Part shown: positions 23,736 to 31,586 of the stretch, piece after piece | How the letters are laid out: every line of letters begins with the position of its first letter | Numbering within the stretch: position 1 is the first letter of the stretch | Assembly (NCBI GenBank): GCA_027318475.1 | Contig: DAHVPC010000014.1 | Location: forward strand, 1-32,319 | Source: Candidatus Cloacimonadota bacterium | GTDB taxonomy: Bacteria > Cloacimonadota > Cloacimonadia > Cloacimonadales > Cloacimonadaceae | Length of the DNA: 32,319 bases | Direction of reading: 5' to 3' | Translations under genes and position numbers: made by a program | Notes under the pieces: model-generated | Databases searched by the model: none | The model's input: the letters and a program-made list of their open reading frames with translations, nothing else | Told to the model about the DNA's origin: nothing

Positions 23736-23784
23736 GTAGGATTCCGATCCTACTATCAGCTGTGTAGCATTGGAATGCTACACA
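23736..23784. repeat. Two related 18-bp palindromes
   Basis: GTAGGATTCCGATCCTAC (23736-23753) and GTAGCATTGGAATGCTAC (23764-23781) share the template GTAGnATtnnnATnCTAC. The second extends to an 11-bp stem (23761-23784). They lie just after the ZIP stop codon. No T run follows on the minus strand, so they are not classic terminators. Confidence 0.7.
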
Positions 23785-23794
23785 ACAGGAGCTT

Positions 23795-24589
23795 TCAGCC
23801 CAGCGCCACGTCCAGAAACATCATCACGGCGAAGCCCAGCATCACACCCAGGATCGCCAGATGCGCGTACTTGCCCCTTTGCGATTCCGGGATCACATCC
23901 TCCGCCACCACATAGATCATCGCCCCGGCGGCAAAAGCCAGCGCGTAGGGCATCAAGGGGCGCGCCACCAGCACCATGCCCGCTCCCAGCAAACCGCCCA
24001 GCGGTTCCACCATCCCGGAAAACTGGCCCCAGAAGAAGCTCTTGCCCCGAGACATGCCTTCCCTTCTCAGCGGAATAGAAACGGCAGCACCTTCAGGCAG
24101 GTTCTGGATTCCAATTCCCAGCGTCAAGGCCAGCGCAGCCGCCAGCGTGGCAGATTCGAGCCCGGCAGCGACGGCTCCGAAGGCCACTCCCACCGCCAGA
24201 CCTTCCGGGAAATTGTGCAGCGTGACCGCCAGAAAGAACAGGGTGGATTTGCCCCAGGGGGTTTTGAGGCCCCCCCGTTCCGTGATCTCGTGCCCGACAT
24301 GCAGATGCGGTAAAAGCAGGTCGATCCTGCGCAGGAACAGGCCTCCGGTTAGGAAGCCGATCACCGCCGGCAGGGGATTTCCCTCGCTCATGGCAATGGC
24401 GGGATTGAGGAGCGACCAGAAACTGGCGGCGATCATCACTCCCGCGGCAAAACCCAGCATCGTGTCCAGAGCCCAGGGTTTGATCGATTTGAAAAACAAC
24501 ACGAAACTGGAGCCCAAGGCGGTCATGAACCAGGTGAACAGCGTGCCCAGCAAGGCAAGCAGGACAGGGCTCGGATTCGTTTCCAACAT
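23795..24589 (-). CDS. ZIP family metal transporter (ZupT-like)
   Basis: 264 aa, a polytopic inner-membrane protein with about eight hydrophobic segments. ZIP proteins import Zn2+ or other divalent metals into the cytosol. The two signature metal-site helices are present: 'HNFPEG' (125-130) in helix 4 and 'QNLPEG' (162-167) in helix 5. A short His-containing loop, 'LPHLHVGHEITERGG' (93-107), sits in the usual variable cytoplasmic loop. Start at 24589: no ribosome site of its own, but it begins 1 bp after the stop of the 65-aa gene, so translation is probably coupled. Metal specificity cannot be read. Confidence 0.92.
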   Translation of the reverse strand: MLETNPSPVLLALLGTLFTWFMTALGSSFVLFFKSIKPWALDTMLGFAAGVMIAASFWSLLNPAIAMSEGNPLPAVIGFLTGGLFLRRIDLLLPHLHVGHEITERGGLKTPWGKSTLFFLAVTLHNFPEGLAVGVAFGAVAAGLESATLAAALALTLGIGIQNLPEGAAVSIPLRREGMSRGKSFFWGQFSGMVEPLGGLLGAGMVLVARPLMPYALAFAAGAMIYVVAEDVIPESQRGKYAHLAILGVMLGFAVMMFLDVALG

Positions 24590-24590
24590 G

Positions 24591-24788
24591 TCAGGAATAG
24601 AAGGCTTCGATGGCGTCCAGCATCATTTGGGTGGCGGCTGTGGTATCATCCACAGAAAGCGTGCGCTTGTCGCCGTTGTCGAAGGTGACCACCACGTTGC
24701 CCAAGGCTTTGGAGATTTCGCGGATCTTGGGTATCACGATGTAGGTCTTGCCCAAATGTTCGTCATCGTAGGTGAATATCGCTTTCAT
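24591..24788 (-). CDS. Small uncharacterised protein coupled to the ZIP transporter
   Basis: 65 aa, with a clean AAGGAG before the ATG at 24788. Predicted as a compact alpha/beta protein: 'KAIFTYDDEHLGKTYIVIPKI', a basic helix, 'NVVVTFDNGDKRTLSV', then a C-terminal helix. No cysteines, one histidine, no signal peptide. I do not recognise the family. Its stop codon is 1 bp from the ZIP start. A 210-bp gap separates it from the upstream PPOX gene, so the pair may have its own promoter; no clear promoter or RNA is seen in that gap. Confidence 0.75.
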   Translation of the reverse strand: MKAIFTYDDEHLGKTYIVIPKIREISKALGNVVVTFDNGDKRTLSVDDTTAATQMMLDAIEAFYS

Positions 24789-24998
24789 TATTGCTCCTTA
24801 TGGTTCCTGATTCCTTGCCGGATAGGGCTTCCGGCGCCTTCATCAGCATGAGTTTTGCACATGGCCGGCACACCGGATTCACGATCTGAATCCCAAAGTA
24901 GAAGATCTGCCGCTACTGAATCGCACTGCATCAACAACAGCCAGTCCGCATCAAACCGTACTCCATTCTCTGTGCTGCGATGACTACAGAGGACCTGA

Positions 24999-25442
24999 TC
25001 AATAGCGCTTGAGGCTGCAGGTCTGGCTGTAACGTTCGCCGGGGCGGAGATATTCGGCAGCTTCGAGGTCGAATTCGATGAGGGTATAGTCCCGGTCGTC
25101 GGAACCGCTGAAATACTCGTCGAAAAAGAAGCAGCGCCCGGAGGCTTCTGCTCTGAGCGCCGCATTGTTCACGATCGTGGCGATGCCGGACAAGCGGATG
25201 TAGCCGGTGTGCCCTTCCTCTTGCAAGGGCACGCAGACCTCCACCCACTTGTTATTGGCGATCTGGGCGACTTTGGCGTCTCCCGTGAAAGTGGCGAAGA
25301 AATAGCGCTCCTCATGCATGAACAGCACCACAGGGCGGACCCGCGGTTGTTTTTTATCCACCGTGGCCAGATAGACATACTGGTTTTGCCTGATCCAGGC
25401 CATGATCTCCTGCTGCAGTGCGGATTCGGAGACGCGGGCCAT
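24999..25442 (-). CDS. Pyridoxamine 5'-phosphate oxidase family (FMN-binding split barrel) protein
   Basis: 147 aa. 'MAWIRQNQYVYLATVDKKQPRVRPVVLFMHEERYFFATFTGDAKVAQIANN' is the typical start of the split-barrel flavin-binding fold, followed by 'VEVCVPLQEEGHTGYIRLSGIATIV'. Single-domain members of this family bind FMN, F420 or heme; the ligand here is not determinable, and a true PLP-synthesis PdxH is unlikely given the short length. The ATG at 25442 follows AAGGAAG and lies 11 bp after the cyclophilin stop. Cytosolic. Another FMN link in the same gene run is ribH, but that is only an association. Confidence 0.85.
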   Translation of the reverse strand: MARVSESALQQEIMAWIRQNQYVYLATVDKKQPRVRPVVLFMHEERYFFATFTGDAKVAQIANNKWVEVCVPLQEEGHTGYIRLSGIATIVNNAALRAEASGRCFFFDEYFSGSDDRDYTLIEFDLEAAEYLRPGERYSQTCSLKRY

Positions 25443-25453
25443 GAGGAACTTCC

Positions 25454-26311
25454 TTATTCGGGGAAGGTGATGGAATCGATGAAGGCCTGGTTTTCCAGGT
25501 TGGGATTGTCAGCCTTGTCGCGGGGAAGTTTTTCGATCTTGTGGACCACATCCATCCCGGAGACGACCTTGCCAAACACCGTGTGCATCCCGTCCAGATG
25601 AGGCGTTCCGGGTTTGCGGGTCACGATGAAGAACTGCGAGCCGTTGGTATTCGGTCCGCTATTGGCCATGCAGATGTAGGAATAGAGCACGGGGCTGTTC
25701 AGGATCTTGCGATAAAGCGGGTCGCGGAGTCCGGTGCGGCTTTGGTAGAAATCCACCGTGTGTCCCATGACCGGATCCAGGGTCTGGGTTTCCTGCACTT
25801 TTTGCACGATCTCGAAGATCTCTGCCTGGGGCGATTGCCCGGATTGCATGTAAGGAACGAGGATCTTGGTCCAGATGACGCTTGCCGCTTCTTCGTCGCT
25901 GACCATGCCGGTGATCTGTTCACCCGCCCTGTAGCATTCGTCTTCGAAGCGATAGCCGGGGCCGCCCTGTCCGTCGTTGGAGCGGTCGCTGTCCTTGGTG
26001 TTGGGATCGCCGCCCTGGATCATGAAATCGGGGATGACCCTGTGAAAGTAGGTGCGGTTGTAAAACCCTTCGGTGCCCAGCTTGACGAAGTTGGCGACGG
26101 TCTTGGGCGCCATGTCCGGCCAGAGTTCCAGCTCGATGTTGCCGTAGGTTGTGGCCATTACGGCTTTGACCACTTTCGGTGCGGTTTCCATATCCTCTCC
26201 CTTGGTTCCAGGTTCCTGTTTTTCCGCGGCGTTGGCCTGGCAATTCAGCAGCATGAAGCTGAGCAGCAGCGCCAGCGCGGTCAGAGTGATCCTTGGTAGT
26301 GTGTGTTGCAT
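25454..26311 (-). CDS. Exported cyclophilin-type peptidyl-prolyl isomerase with a large insertion
   Basis: 285 aa. The ATG at 26311 follows AAGGAG. N-terminal export signal; 'MLLNC' (20-24) resembles a lipobox but with Asn before Cys, so lipoprotein status is uncertain. Cyclophilin core: 'TTYGNIELELWPDMAPKTVANF' (54-75), 'YFHRVIPDFMIQGGDP' (88-103; catalytic-type R91), 'ICMANSGPNTNGSQFFI' (213-229) and 'HLDGMHTVFGKVVSGMDVV'. Between 'YRFEDECY' and 'YICMA' lies about 80 extra residues (128-211), mostly helical, where ordinary cyclophilins have about 10. Likely periplasmic or envelope protein folding. It starts 3 bp after the LpxH-like gene. Confidence 0.92.
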   Translation of the reverse strand: MQHTLPRITLTALALLLSFMLLNCQANAAEKQEPGTKGEDMETAPKVVKAVMATTYGNIELELWPDMAPKTVANFVKLGTEGFYNRTYFHRVIPDFMIQGGDPNTKDSDRSNDGQGGPGYRFEDECYRAGEQITGMVSDEEAASVIWTKILVPYMQSGQSPQAEIFEIVQKVQETQTLDPVMGHTVDFYQSRTGLRDPLYRKILNSPVLYSYICMANSGPNTNGSQFFIVTRKPGTPHLDGMHTVFGKVVSGMDVVHKIEKLPRDKADNPNLENQAFIDSITFPE

Positions 26312-26314
26312 TGG

Positions 26315-27055
26315 TTACTCCTTGTTTTTATAATAATGCAGAGCGATCGCTCCGTCGATGATTTCCACGTATGTGTGGTTCTGCAGCCAGTCACCGCTGT
26401 TCACGTAGTAGCCCCCCTCCAGCTGGTTCACCTGGGGTTTGTGGCTGTGTCCCATGCACACGACGTCGTATTTGTTCTGGCGAATCCGGGTTTGGGCATA
26501 CTGGATCAGACCGGTGGATTTCTTGGTCTGGAGTTGGCTGGAAATCTTGCGCAGCCTGCTGGAACGGGACATTTTCCTGCCCAAGGACAAGGCCAGGTCC
26601 GGATGCAGCAGGTTGAACAACCAGCGGATGCCTGTCAGCCGGATGAAACTGCGGAAAAGTTTATAGCGGAGGTCGTTGACGGTGTGCAGATCGCCGTGCG
26701 TGAAGAGGATCCTGTGGCCGTCGGCCTCCAAAGCGAACTGGTCCGGCTGGACTTCGATTCCCAGATATTGGGTAAGAAAGCCCTTGAACCAAAAGTCGTG
26801 GTTTCCGCCGATCAAAACCAGTCTGCAGCCCTGTTCACCGAGCACTGCCAGTCTGTGCAGAAGCGGGAAATATTGCTTGACTATAGTGTATTTCCATTCG
26901 AACCAGAGGTCGAAGATATCGCCGTTGAGCACCAGCAAATCGTATTTTCCGGCCGCGCTGCGTAAAAAATCCAGCGCCAGTTCGGCGTTCTGCCTGTCCT
27001 CTGCGGTGTCTTGCGCGTATTTGAAATGCAGGTCGGAGATCACGCAGATGCGCAC
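26315..27055 (-). CDS. LpxH-like metallophosphoesterase
   Basis: 246 aa from a GTG (27055-27053) with AGAGG five bases upstream; the longer in-frame ATG at 27115 would overlap DUF4159 by 59 bp and put 20 unlikely residues before the first strand. Calcineurin-like motifs are complete: 'SDLH' (D8, H10), 'NGDIFDLW' (D46), 'GGNHDFW' (N85, H86), 'THGD' (H120) and 'GHSH' (H203, H205). The pattern and length match UDP-2,3-diacylglucosamine diphosphatases (LpxH family), which cleave UDP-diacylglucosamine in lipid A synthesis. A different phosphoesterase function is possible because no other lpx gene is nearby. Start follows the DUF4159 stop by 1 bp. Confidence 0.85.
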   Translation of the reverse strand: MRICVISDLHFKYAQDTAEDRQNAELALDFLRSAAGKYDLLVLNGDIFDLWFEWKYTIVKQYFPLLHRLAVLGEQGCRLVLIGGNHDFWFKGFLTQYLGIEVQPDQFALEADGHRILFTHGDLHTVNDLRYKLFRSFIRLTGIRWLFNLLHPDLALSLGRKMSRSSRLRKISSQLQTKKSTGLIQYAQTRIRQNKYDVVCMGHSHKPQVNQLEGGYYVNSGDWLQNHTYVEIIDGAIALHYYKNKE

Positions 27056-27056
27056 G

Positions 27057-27731
27057 TCAGCCTCTGGAAAGCAGATAGTAAATGATGTTGCAGCCGAAAC
27101 GCAGAGCCGCGTCACGCACTTCAGGGGGATCGTCGTGCGTGGAGGGGTCCGCCCAGCCGTCGCTGATGTTGCTTTCGTAGGTGTAGAGGCACATCAGGCG
27201 GCCGTTGTCGTCAAACATGCCAAAGGCTTGGGGCGGTTTTTCGTCGTGCTTGTGGATCTTGGGCAGTCCGGAGGAAAAGTCGTAAAAACAGGTGAAGAGA
27301 GGGAAAGTGGCATCCAGTTCCAGCAGTTCATATTCTGGGAAAACCCGTTTGATCTCACGGCGGAAAGACTCGTCCATGCCATAGTCGTCGTCCGCGTATA
27401 GAAAGCCGCCGCGCAGCATCCAGGCGCGCAGGTTTTCAATTTCCCGGTCCTCCCAACGGATGTTGCCGTGCCCGGTCAGATACACGAAGGGGTACTCGAA
27501 CAGTTTGGCATCGTTGGATTTGACGACGCTCTGATCGAGCGGAAAACCGGTATTCAGCACGGAATTGGCGTGGCGCGCCAGGTTAGGCAATACTTCCGGA
27601 TCGTTGTACCAGTCTCCCCCGCCGTCATATTGCAGACGGGCCAAGCCTGTCCGGGAAACGGTACCGGTGACGGCTGCCAGACTTGAGCCGAGGAGCAGCA
27701 AAGCGCACAGGAATAAAAGGGTTCTCGGCAT
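27057..27731 (-). CDS. DUF4159 family exported protein
   Basis: 224 aa with a signal peptide (1-19, ending SLAA). 'LARLQYDGGGDWYNDPEVLPNLARHAN' and 'YPFVYLTGHGNIRWEDREIENLRAWMLRGGFLYADDDYGM' are the hallmark of DUF4159, a domain with a glutamine-amidotransferase-like/flavodoxin-like fold, usually at the C-terminus of larger membrane proteins or stand-alone in the periplasm. Function is unknown. The start codon overlaps the stop of the upstream PP2C-like gene (TGATG), implying translational coupling. In other bacteria DUF4159 genes sit with MoxR/DUF58/VWA clusters; here none is seen. Confidence 0.88.
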   Translation of the reverse strand: MPRTLLFLCALLLLGSSLAAVTGTVSRTGLARLQYDGGGDWYNDPEVLPNLARHANSVLNTGFPLDQSVVKSNDAKLFEYPFVYLTGHGNIRWEDREIENLRAWMLRGGFLYADDDYGMDESFRREIKRVFPEYELLELDATFPLFTCFYDFSSGLPKIHKHDEKPPQAFGMFDDNGRLMCLYTYESNISDGWADPSTHDDPPEVRDAALRFGCNIIYYLLSRG

Positions 27732-29110
27732 CAGTTCACTATCTTGAGTTGCACGCAGAGCAGGGCATCGCCCACGGCAGCGTAAAAACAGAAGCCCAGG
27801 TCGTCGTATTGGGAGAGGAATGTCAACCGGTCTGGCAACTGCAAAGAGCTAAGTACAGTGCCGTTCTGGCTGTCCAGGACGCTGATCTGGTTGGCGCCGG
27901 GCACTACCATGATGCTGCGGTCTATGCGTTTGTCATCGTCCGGTGTGATCTCCAGGGGGCATGTTTGGGCAGGCCTGGCGGGATTGGGTTCCAAGGACTG
28001 CCGCCAAATCTCCTTACCTGAAAAATCCAGGCCTGACACGGCTCCGGATTGCAGGCTGGCGACCAGGCTGGACTGGGTTTTCTGGAGAGTCACAGCCAAT
28101 TCGGGAAAAATCTTCACCCACTGCTTGGCCTGGTTTTTCTTGCTATAAGCGGCCACGGTGCCACCCTGGGCCAGGTAAACGTTTTCCAGGTCGAACACAG
28201 GGCACGAAGTAACGGCGGAAGACAGGTCCATGCTCCATTTGATCTCCAACTCGATATCACGCGCCTGAGCGTTCAGCACCTTGACGATGTTTTCGTTCAC
28301 ATCCTTTTTCACTTCCTGCAGCGGGCCTGCGGAAACTTCCCTGCGCGCCCTGTGGAACCACACATCCAGAATGCGGTTGCCGTAGGTCATATACAGGATT
28401 GCCAGCAGCGTGGCCAGGATCAAAATAAAAGAACTGATCTGCAGTTTGGAAAACTTGCGGGAATGCGTCTTGGTAAGTTGGGGCATGTTTTTCAAGATCA
28501 TCCACAACGCTTTATCGGAAGCGCTGTAGGACTCGATCAGGGGAAGCAGGCTGGCGTTCTCCGTCCCGCTGTCTAGCACTTTGCCGGCGATCTGGCCGGA
28601 AAGGATGATCAGGCTTTCGTTTTCCGCCAACCGCAAATGCAAGGGCCGGACCCGGATATCGTCTTCGGAGAGGCCGAACAGGTTGAGGTCTTTGAGAGTC
28701 TGGATCTGGTAGTTTTTCCAGTTCTTGCCCACGCAATCCAGTTTCTTGCCCCGTGTAAGTGCGCAAAATATCCTGCCGAACTGGATCAGGTAGATCTCGC
28801 AGTCGTAGATCACGGCAAAGAACAGCGAAAGCCCTTTTTCGCGCAGGCCGGTCTTGAGCAGGCGGGCGTGCAGTTTCCAATGGAAATCCGCGAAAAAGCC
28901 CTTCAGCCAATTTTCGATCTCCATCTTGCTCACAGCCAGCACGCCGGAATTCATGATCTCCAGCTTGATTTCGGCCTGGATCTCTTCCAGTTCGTGGCTT
29001 TTTTCCTCGTGCGCGGTGCACAGCAGCCAACCGTAGCGGCCGTCTTTGGAGGCCTGGTAATCGCAGATGCTGGAGGGAAACTGGGCGAATTTGCTAAGTA
29101 TCGTGATCAT
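27731..29110 (-). CDS. Membrane protein: PP2C-like N-domain, one TM helix, PQQ-like repeats
   Basis: 459 aa. The ATG at 29110 is 1 bp after the radical SAM stop. Residues 1-200 resemble a degenerate PPM/PP2C phosphatase fold ('ASKDGRYGWLLCTAHEE', 'LSLFFAVIYDCEIYLIQFGRIFCALTRG', 'LIILSGQIAGKVLDSG') but lack the metal-binding Asp motifs DGxGG and DN. A single hydrophobic segment (225-244) would place this domain in the cytoplasm. Residues 290-459 contain strand repeats such as 'VYLAQGGTVAAYSKKNQAKQWVKIFPE' and 'ISVLDSQNGTVLSSLQLPD', like PQQ/WD-type propeller blades, presumably periplasmic. This suggests a signalling or scaffold protein crossing the inner membrane. The family is not one I can name. 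Confidence 0.75.
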   Translation of the reverse strand: MITILSKFAQFPSSICDYQASKDGRYGWLLCTAHEEKSHELEEIQAEIKLEIMNSGVLAVSKMEIENWLKGFFADFHWKLHARLLKTGLREKGLSLFFAVIYDCEIYLIQFGRIFCALTRGKKLDCVGKNWKNYQIQTLKDLNLFGLSEDDIRVRPLHLRLAENESLIILSGQIAGKVLDSGTENASLLPLIESYSASDKALWMILKNMPQLTKTHSRKFSKLQISSFILILATLLAILYMTYGNRILDVWFHRARREVSAGPLQEVKKDVNENIVKVLNAQARDIELEIKWSMDLSSAVTSCPVFDLENVYLAQGGTVAAYSKKNQAKQWVKIFPELAVTLQKTQSSLVASLQSGAVSGLDFSGKEIWRQSLEPNPARPAQTCPLEITPDDDKRIDRSIMVVPGANQISVLDSQNGTVLSSLQLPDRLTFLSQYDDLGFCFYAAVGDALLCVQLKIVN

Positions 29111-29111
29111 C

Positions 29112-30194
29112 TTACTTCCACCATTTTACCTGGCTGCGCCAGAATACCCGCAATAAAGTCGGCAGATCCATCAGCATGTTGGTGTAGGCAGCGTTTGCCA
29201 GAGGGCACCAGCACTTCTTCTTGTGGATCTGGCGGCGTTCCAGTTCGACTTCAGGCTGGAACCACAGCTTGCGGAAATTGTAGCCGCCCTGGCGCAGATT
29301 GCCCAGGCCGCGCGCTTTGATGCAGCAACACCAGAGGTCTCCATCAGGTGAGATCTGCACGGAAGCCACTCCGGAATAGCAAGGCAGGACCTGTCTTTCG
29401 TCGCGCAGAATGCGCTTAACAAAGTTGTAATACTCGATGCGGAAGGCCATGGTAATCTTGTTCATGCCAGTGTATTTCTCATTCTTGATGCGATGGATCA
29501 AATAGTCGATGGCCGATTTGTAGGCCACCAGGCTCGGCGTGATCTTGGCTCCTACGGTATCCAGTTCCACGCGTTCCTCGGCGATTTCCGTGATGTAACT
29601 ATCAGGTTTGAGGCGCAGCAATTCGTTGGCGATACTGGGAAAACTTTCCACATTGAATTGCGAGATCACGGTGTGGATGCCGACGGCCAGATTGGGCAGA
29701 TTGAGCGCTTTGAGGCGGTTGAAGGTGGCGAGGGCTTTGGCGTAGTTGCCTGGCACTTTACGGATCTCGTCGTGCTGTGCCTCGATCCCGTCCAGGGAAA
29801 CGTTGATGATGATCTGCGCCTTGGGACAGGCTTTGGCGATCGCGGCGGTGTATTCGACGATGGCGCTGGTCAACAGTCCGTTGGTGGGAATGTTGATGAT
29901 GTGCGGCTTGGAGACGGAATAGATCTTTTCCACGATCTGCACCAAATCCCGGCGCAAAAAAGGTTCGCCCCCGCTGAAGGTGATCCAGTAGGGCGCTTTG
30001 CCGATGCCCTTGAAGGTCTTCGCGTATTCTTCCACCGTGAAATCGCGCGCCTTTTTTTTCCAGATATTGCAGGTGCTGCAGCGCGAATTGCAGGTGTAGA
30101 GCAGGCTGACGGTGTAATTGATCGGCAGGAGCCGCGGAAATCCGATGTGCTTCATCAGCCAGAAACCAGCCATCCTAAACATTAAACTAAACAT
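29112..30194 (-). CDS. Radical SAM protein with SPASM-like C-terminal cysteines
   Basis: 360 aa. The radical SAM cluster motif is 'TCNSRCSTCNIW' (C35, C39, C42), followed by 'TFSGGEPFLRRDLV' and 'INIPTNGLL', which bind SAM. 'INVSLDGIEAQHDEIR' is the usual strand 5 region. The C-terminal part has 'PCYSGVASVQISPDGDLWCCC' and 'KKKCWCPLAN', consistent with an auxiliary iron-sulfur cluster of the SPASM/twitch type. Reaction unknown. Start at 30194 with a weak GAAGAAAG site; M5, M8 or M14 are alternatives. It lies 14 bp after the glycosyltransferase, and in such company radical SAM proteins often modify sugars, lipids or peptides of the envelope. Confidence 0.9.
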   Translation of the reverse strand: MFSLMFRMAGFWLMKHIGFPRLLPINYTVSLLYTCNSRCSTCNIWKKKARDFTVEEYAKTFKGIGKAPYWITFSGGEPFLRRDLVQIVEKIYSVSKPHIINIPTNGLLTSAIVEYTAAIAKACPKAQIIINVSLDGIEAQHDEIRKVPGNYAKALATFNRLKALNLPNLAVGIHTVISQFNVESFPSIANELLRLKPDSYITEIAEERVELDTVGAKITPSLVAYKSAIDYLIHRIKNEKYTGMNKITMAFRIEYYNFVKRILRDERQVLPCYSGVASVQISPDGDLWCCCIKARGLGNLRQGGYNFRKLWFQPEVELERRQIHKKKCWCPLANAAYTNMLMDLPTLLRVFWRSQVKWWK

Positions 30195-30208
30195 CTTTCT
30201 TCATACCC

Positions 30209-31114
30209 TTATCCCTTCGGACTCTTGGCTGAATGAGCGATATCCCAGGCAAAAGGGTTCTTGCCCCGGATATAAAAATCGTAGCTGCCGAGCAGCCGGC
30301 AAAACAGCTCCAGTCCCATCACTCCAGCTATTTTAAAACATGACCGGGGGTTTTCCCGCAGCTCCGCGCCCAGGATCTTGAGCAAGATGCCGCTTTCCTG
30401 GGAAACCACCTTGTAGCCTTGCTTGCGCTGCAGCCACAGATGCCCGTTCTGGATCCTGCGGCGTTGCTTGACAAAGTCCTTGATCTTGCTGGGGCCCCGG
30501 TTAAAAATGATGGCTTGGGGGATATAGCGCAGCTGGAAACCCTTTCCCCGCACGATTGCTTCGATGCTGGCCTCGTCTACGGCGGAATCGGCCGGGATGC
30601 TCTCCATCAATTTGCGGAAGGCGATCATTTCACCCAATTTCGGCGAGATCAGCGCCATCCTGTGATGCAAGCGCCAGAGCAGATGGACGGCGTAGCCCAT
30701 GCAGGTGGATTCGTCGTTGAACGGCACGGGTTTTCCGCCGGTGGCACCTATCTTCGGGTCATCGAACGCCGATACCAGCAGCTCGATCGTGTCCTCAGCC
30801 GGCACCACGTCTCCGGAAATCACCACCAGGATATCGGAAACCGCCTCGGCCAGAAACAGGTTGATCGCCGAGGATTTGCCTTCTCGCCTGGCTTGACGGA
30901 TCAACCGCACCTGCGGATACTTGCTCGCGAAATCCGTCACTAGTTCGTCCGTGCGGTCGGTGCTGGCGCTGGAGACAACGATGATTTCCGCGACGCGCGC
31001 CCGTTTTAGCCGCTGTCCGATCAAGGCTTCGAGCAGTTTGACGATGTTGCCCGCTTCATTGTAGGCAAACACGCCAAGCGAGCAGCTTATCTCCGGTTTC
31101 CGCGGTTCGTCCAT
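30209..31114 (-). CDS. Family 2 glycosyltransferase
   Basis: 301 aa from the ATG at 31114, 1 bp after the nusB stop with AAGGATT as ribosome site; a longer in-frame start at 31240 lies inside nusB and adds 42 non-conserved residues. GT-A fold motifs are visible: 'SLGVFAYNEAGNI' (12-24), 'IIVVSSASTDRT' (44-55), 'ILVVISGDVVP' (95-105, D102 as the DxD-type metal site), 'VDEASIEAIVRGKGFQLRYIP' (179-199, acceptor base region) and 'KQRRRIQNGH' (216-225, QxxRW-like). No membrane segments are evident, so it acts at the cytoplasmic face. Donor and acceptor unknown; probably lipid-linked saccharide or lipopolysaccharide work, given the neighbours. Confidence 0.9.
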   Translation of the reverse strand: MDEPRKPEISCSLGVFAYNEAGNIVKLLEALIGQRLKRARVAEIIVVSSASTDRTDELVTDFASKYPQVRLIRQARREGKSSAINLFLAEAVSDILVVISGDVVPAEDTIELLVSAFDDPKIGATGGKPVPFNDESTCMGYAVHLLWRLHHRMALISPKLGEMIAFRKLMESIPADSAVDEASIEAIVRGKGFQLRYIPQAIIFNRGPSKIKDFVKQRRRIQNGHLWLQRKQGYKVVSQESGILLKILGAELRENPRSCFKIAGVMGLELFCRLLGSYDFYIRGKNPFAWDIAHSAKSPKG

Positions 31115-31115
31115 G

Positions 31116-31586
31116 TTAATCCTTGCCGCCAGCGATACGTTCTCTATCCTGCAGTTCCTTGTGCACGGCGTCCAGAATGCCGTTGATGAAGCGGCCGCTG
31201 CTCTCGCTGCAGTATTTCTTGGAAATCTCGATGGCCTCATTGATCACCACAGCAGGCGGAGTGTCTGTGTACACCAGTTCATAGACAGCCACGCGCAACA
31301 CATTCCTGTCCAGGCACGCGATCTGCGCTGAACTCCAGTTCTGGCTGTGCTTTTCGATCTCGGAGTTGATGTCGTTTTGGTTGATGATCACGTTCTTGAT
31401 CAGGTCGTCCGCGAAATCGAGCACTGGAGCGGAATTGTCGCCGTTCAAAACCTCGCCTAGTTCACGCAGGATATCCGGGTACTGATTCAGCATCTCATAC
31501 TCCGAAAACTCCGGATCGATCACGGCGAAATCCAGCGCGTAAAGCGCCTGGGCCGCCAGTTCGCGGGCTTTACGCCTTTGGCCCAC
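31116..31586 (-). CDS. nusB: Transcription antitermination factor NusB
   Basis: 156 aa, all-helical, the normal size. NusB binds boxA RNA with NusE(S10) in rRNA antitermination complexes. Start is GTG (31586-31584) with GGAG upstream; the reading '[18 protein letters not shown]' begins at the family's usual N-terminus. Conserved blocks are '[16 protein letters not shown]' (4-19) and '[51 protein letters not shown]' near the C-terminus, with the typical FINGILD motif. It overlaps ribH by 17 bp, the widespread ribH-nusB order. Confidence 0.95.
   Translation of the reverse strand: MGQRRKARELAAQALYALDFAVIDPEFSEYEMLNQYPDILRELGEVLNGDNSAPVLDFADDLIKNVIINQNDINSEIEKHSQNWSSAQIACLDRNVLRVAVYELVYTDTPPAVVINEAIEISKKYCSESSGRFINGILDAVHKELQDRERIAGGKD

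Larger units (their letters stand above)
23322..23794. other. Convergent intergenic region rich in palindromes
   Basis: It separates the plus-strand gingipain-like gene from the minus-strand ZIP gene. A 7-bp hairpin CTCTCAA...TTGAGAG (23372-23391) has no T tract. The 11-bp-phased palindrome (23555-23633) and two related 18-bp palindromes (23736-23781) are listed separately. Short frames here have no ribosome site or recognisable product. Confidence 0.6.

Noticed and set aside
24788-25165. 125-codon minus-strand frame overlapping the end of the PPOX gene
   Set aside because: No ribosome site, Ser/Pro/Thr-rich out-of-frame translation over the PPOX domain, and no recognisable domain in the non-overlapping part.
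31115-31240. Longer start for the glycosyltransferase at 31240
   Set aside because: The extra 42 codons lie inside nusB in another frame; the ATG at 31114 has a ribosome site and begins just before the conserved GT-A start.
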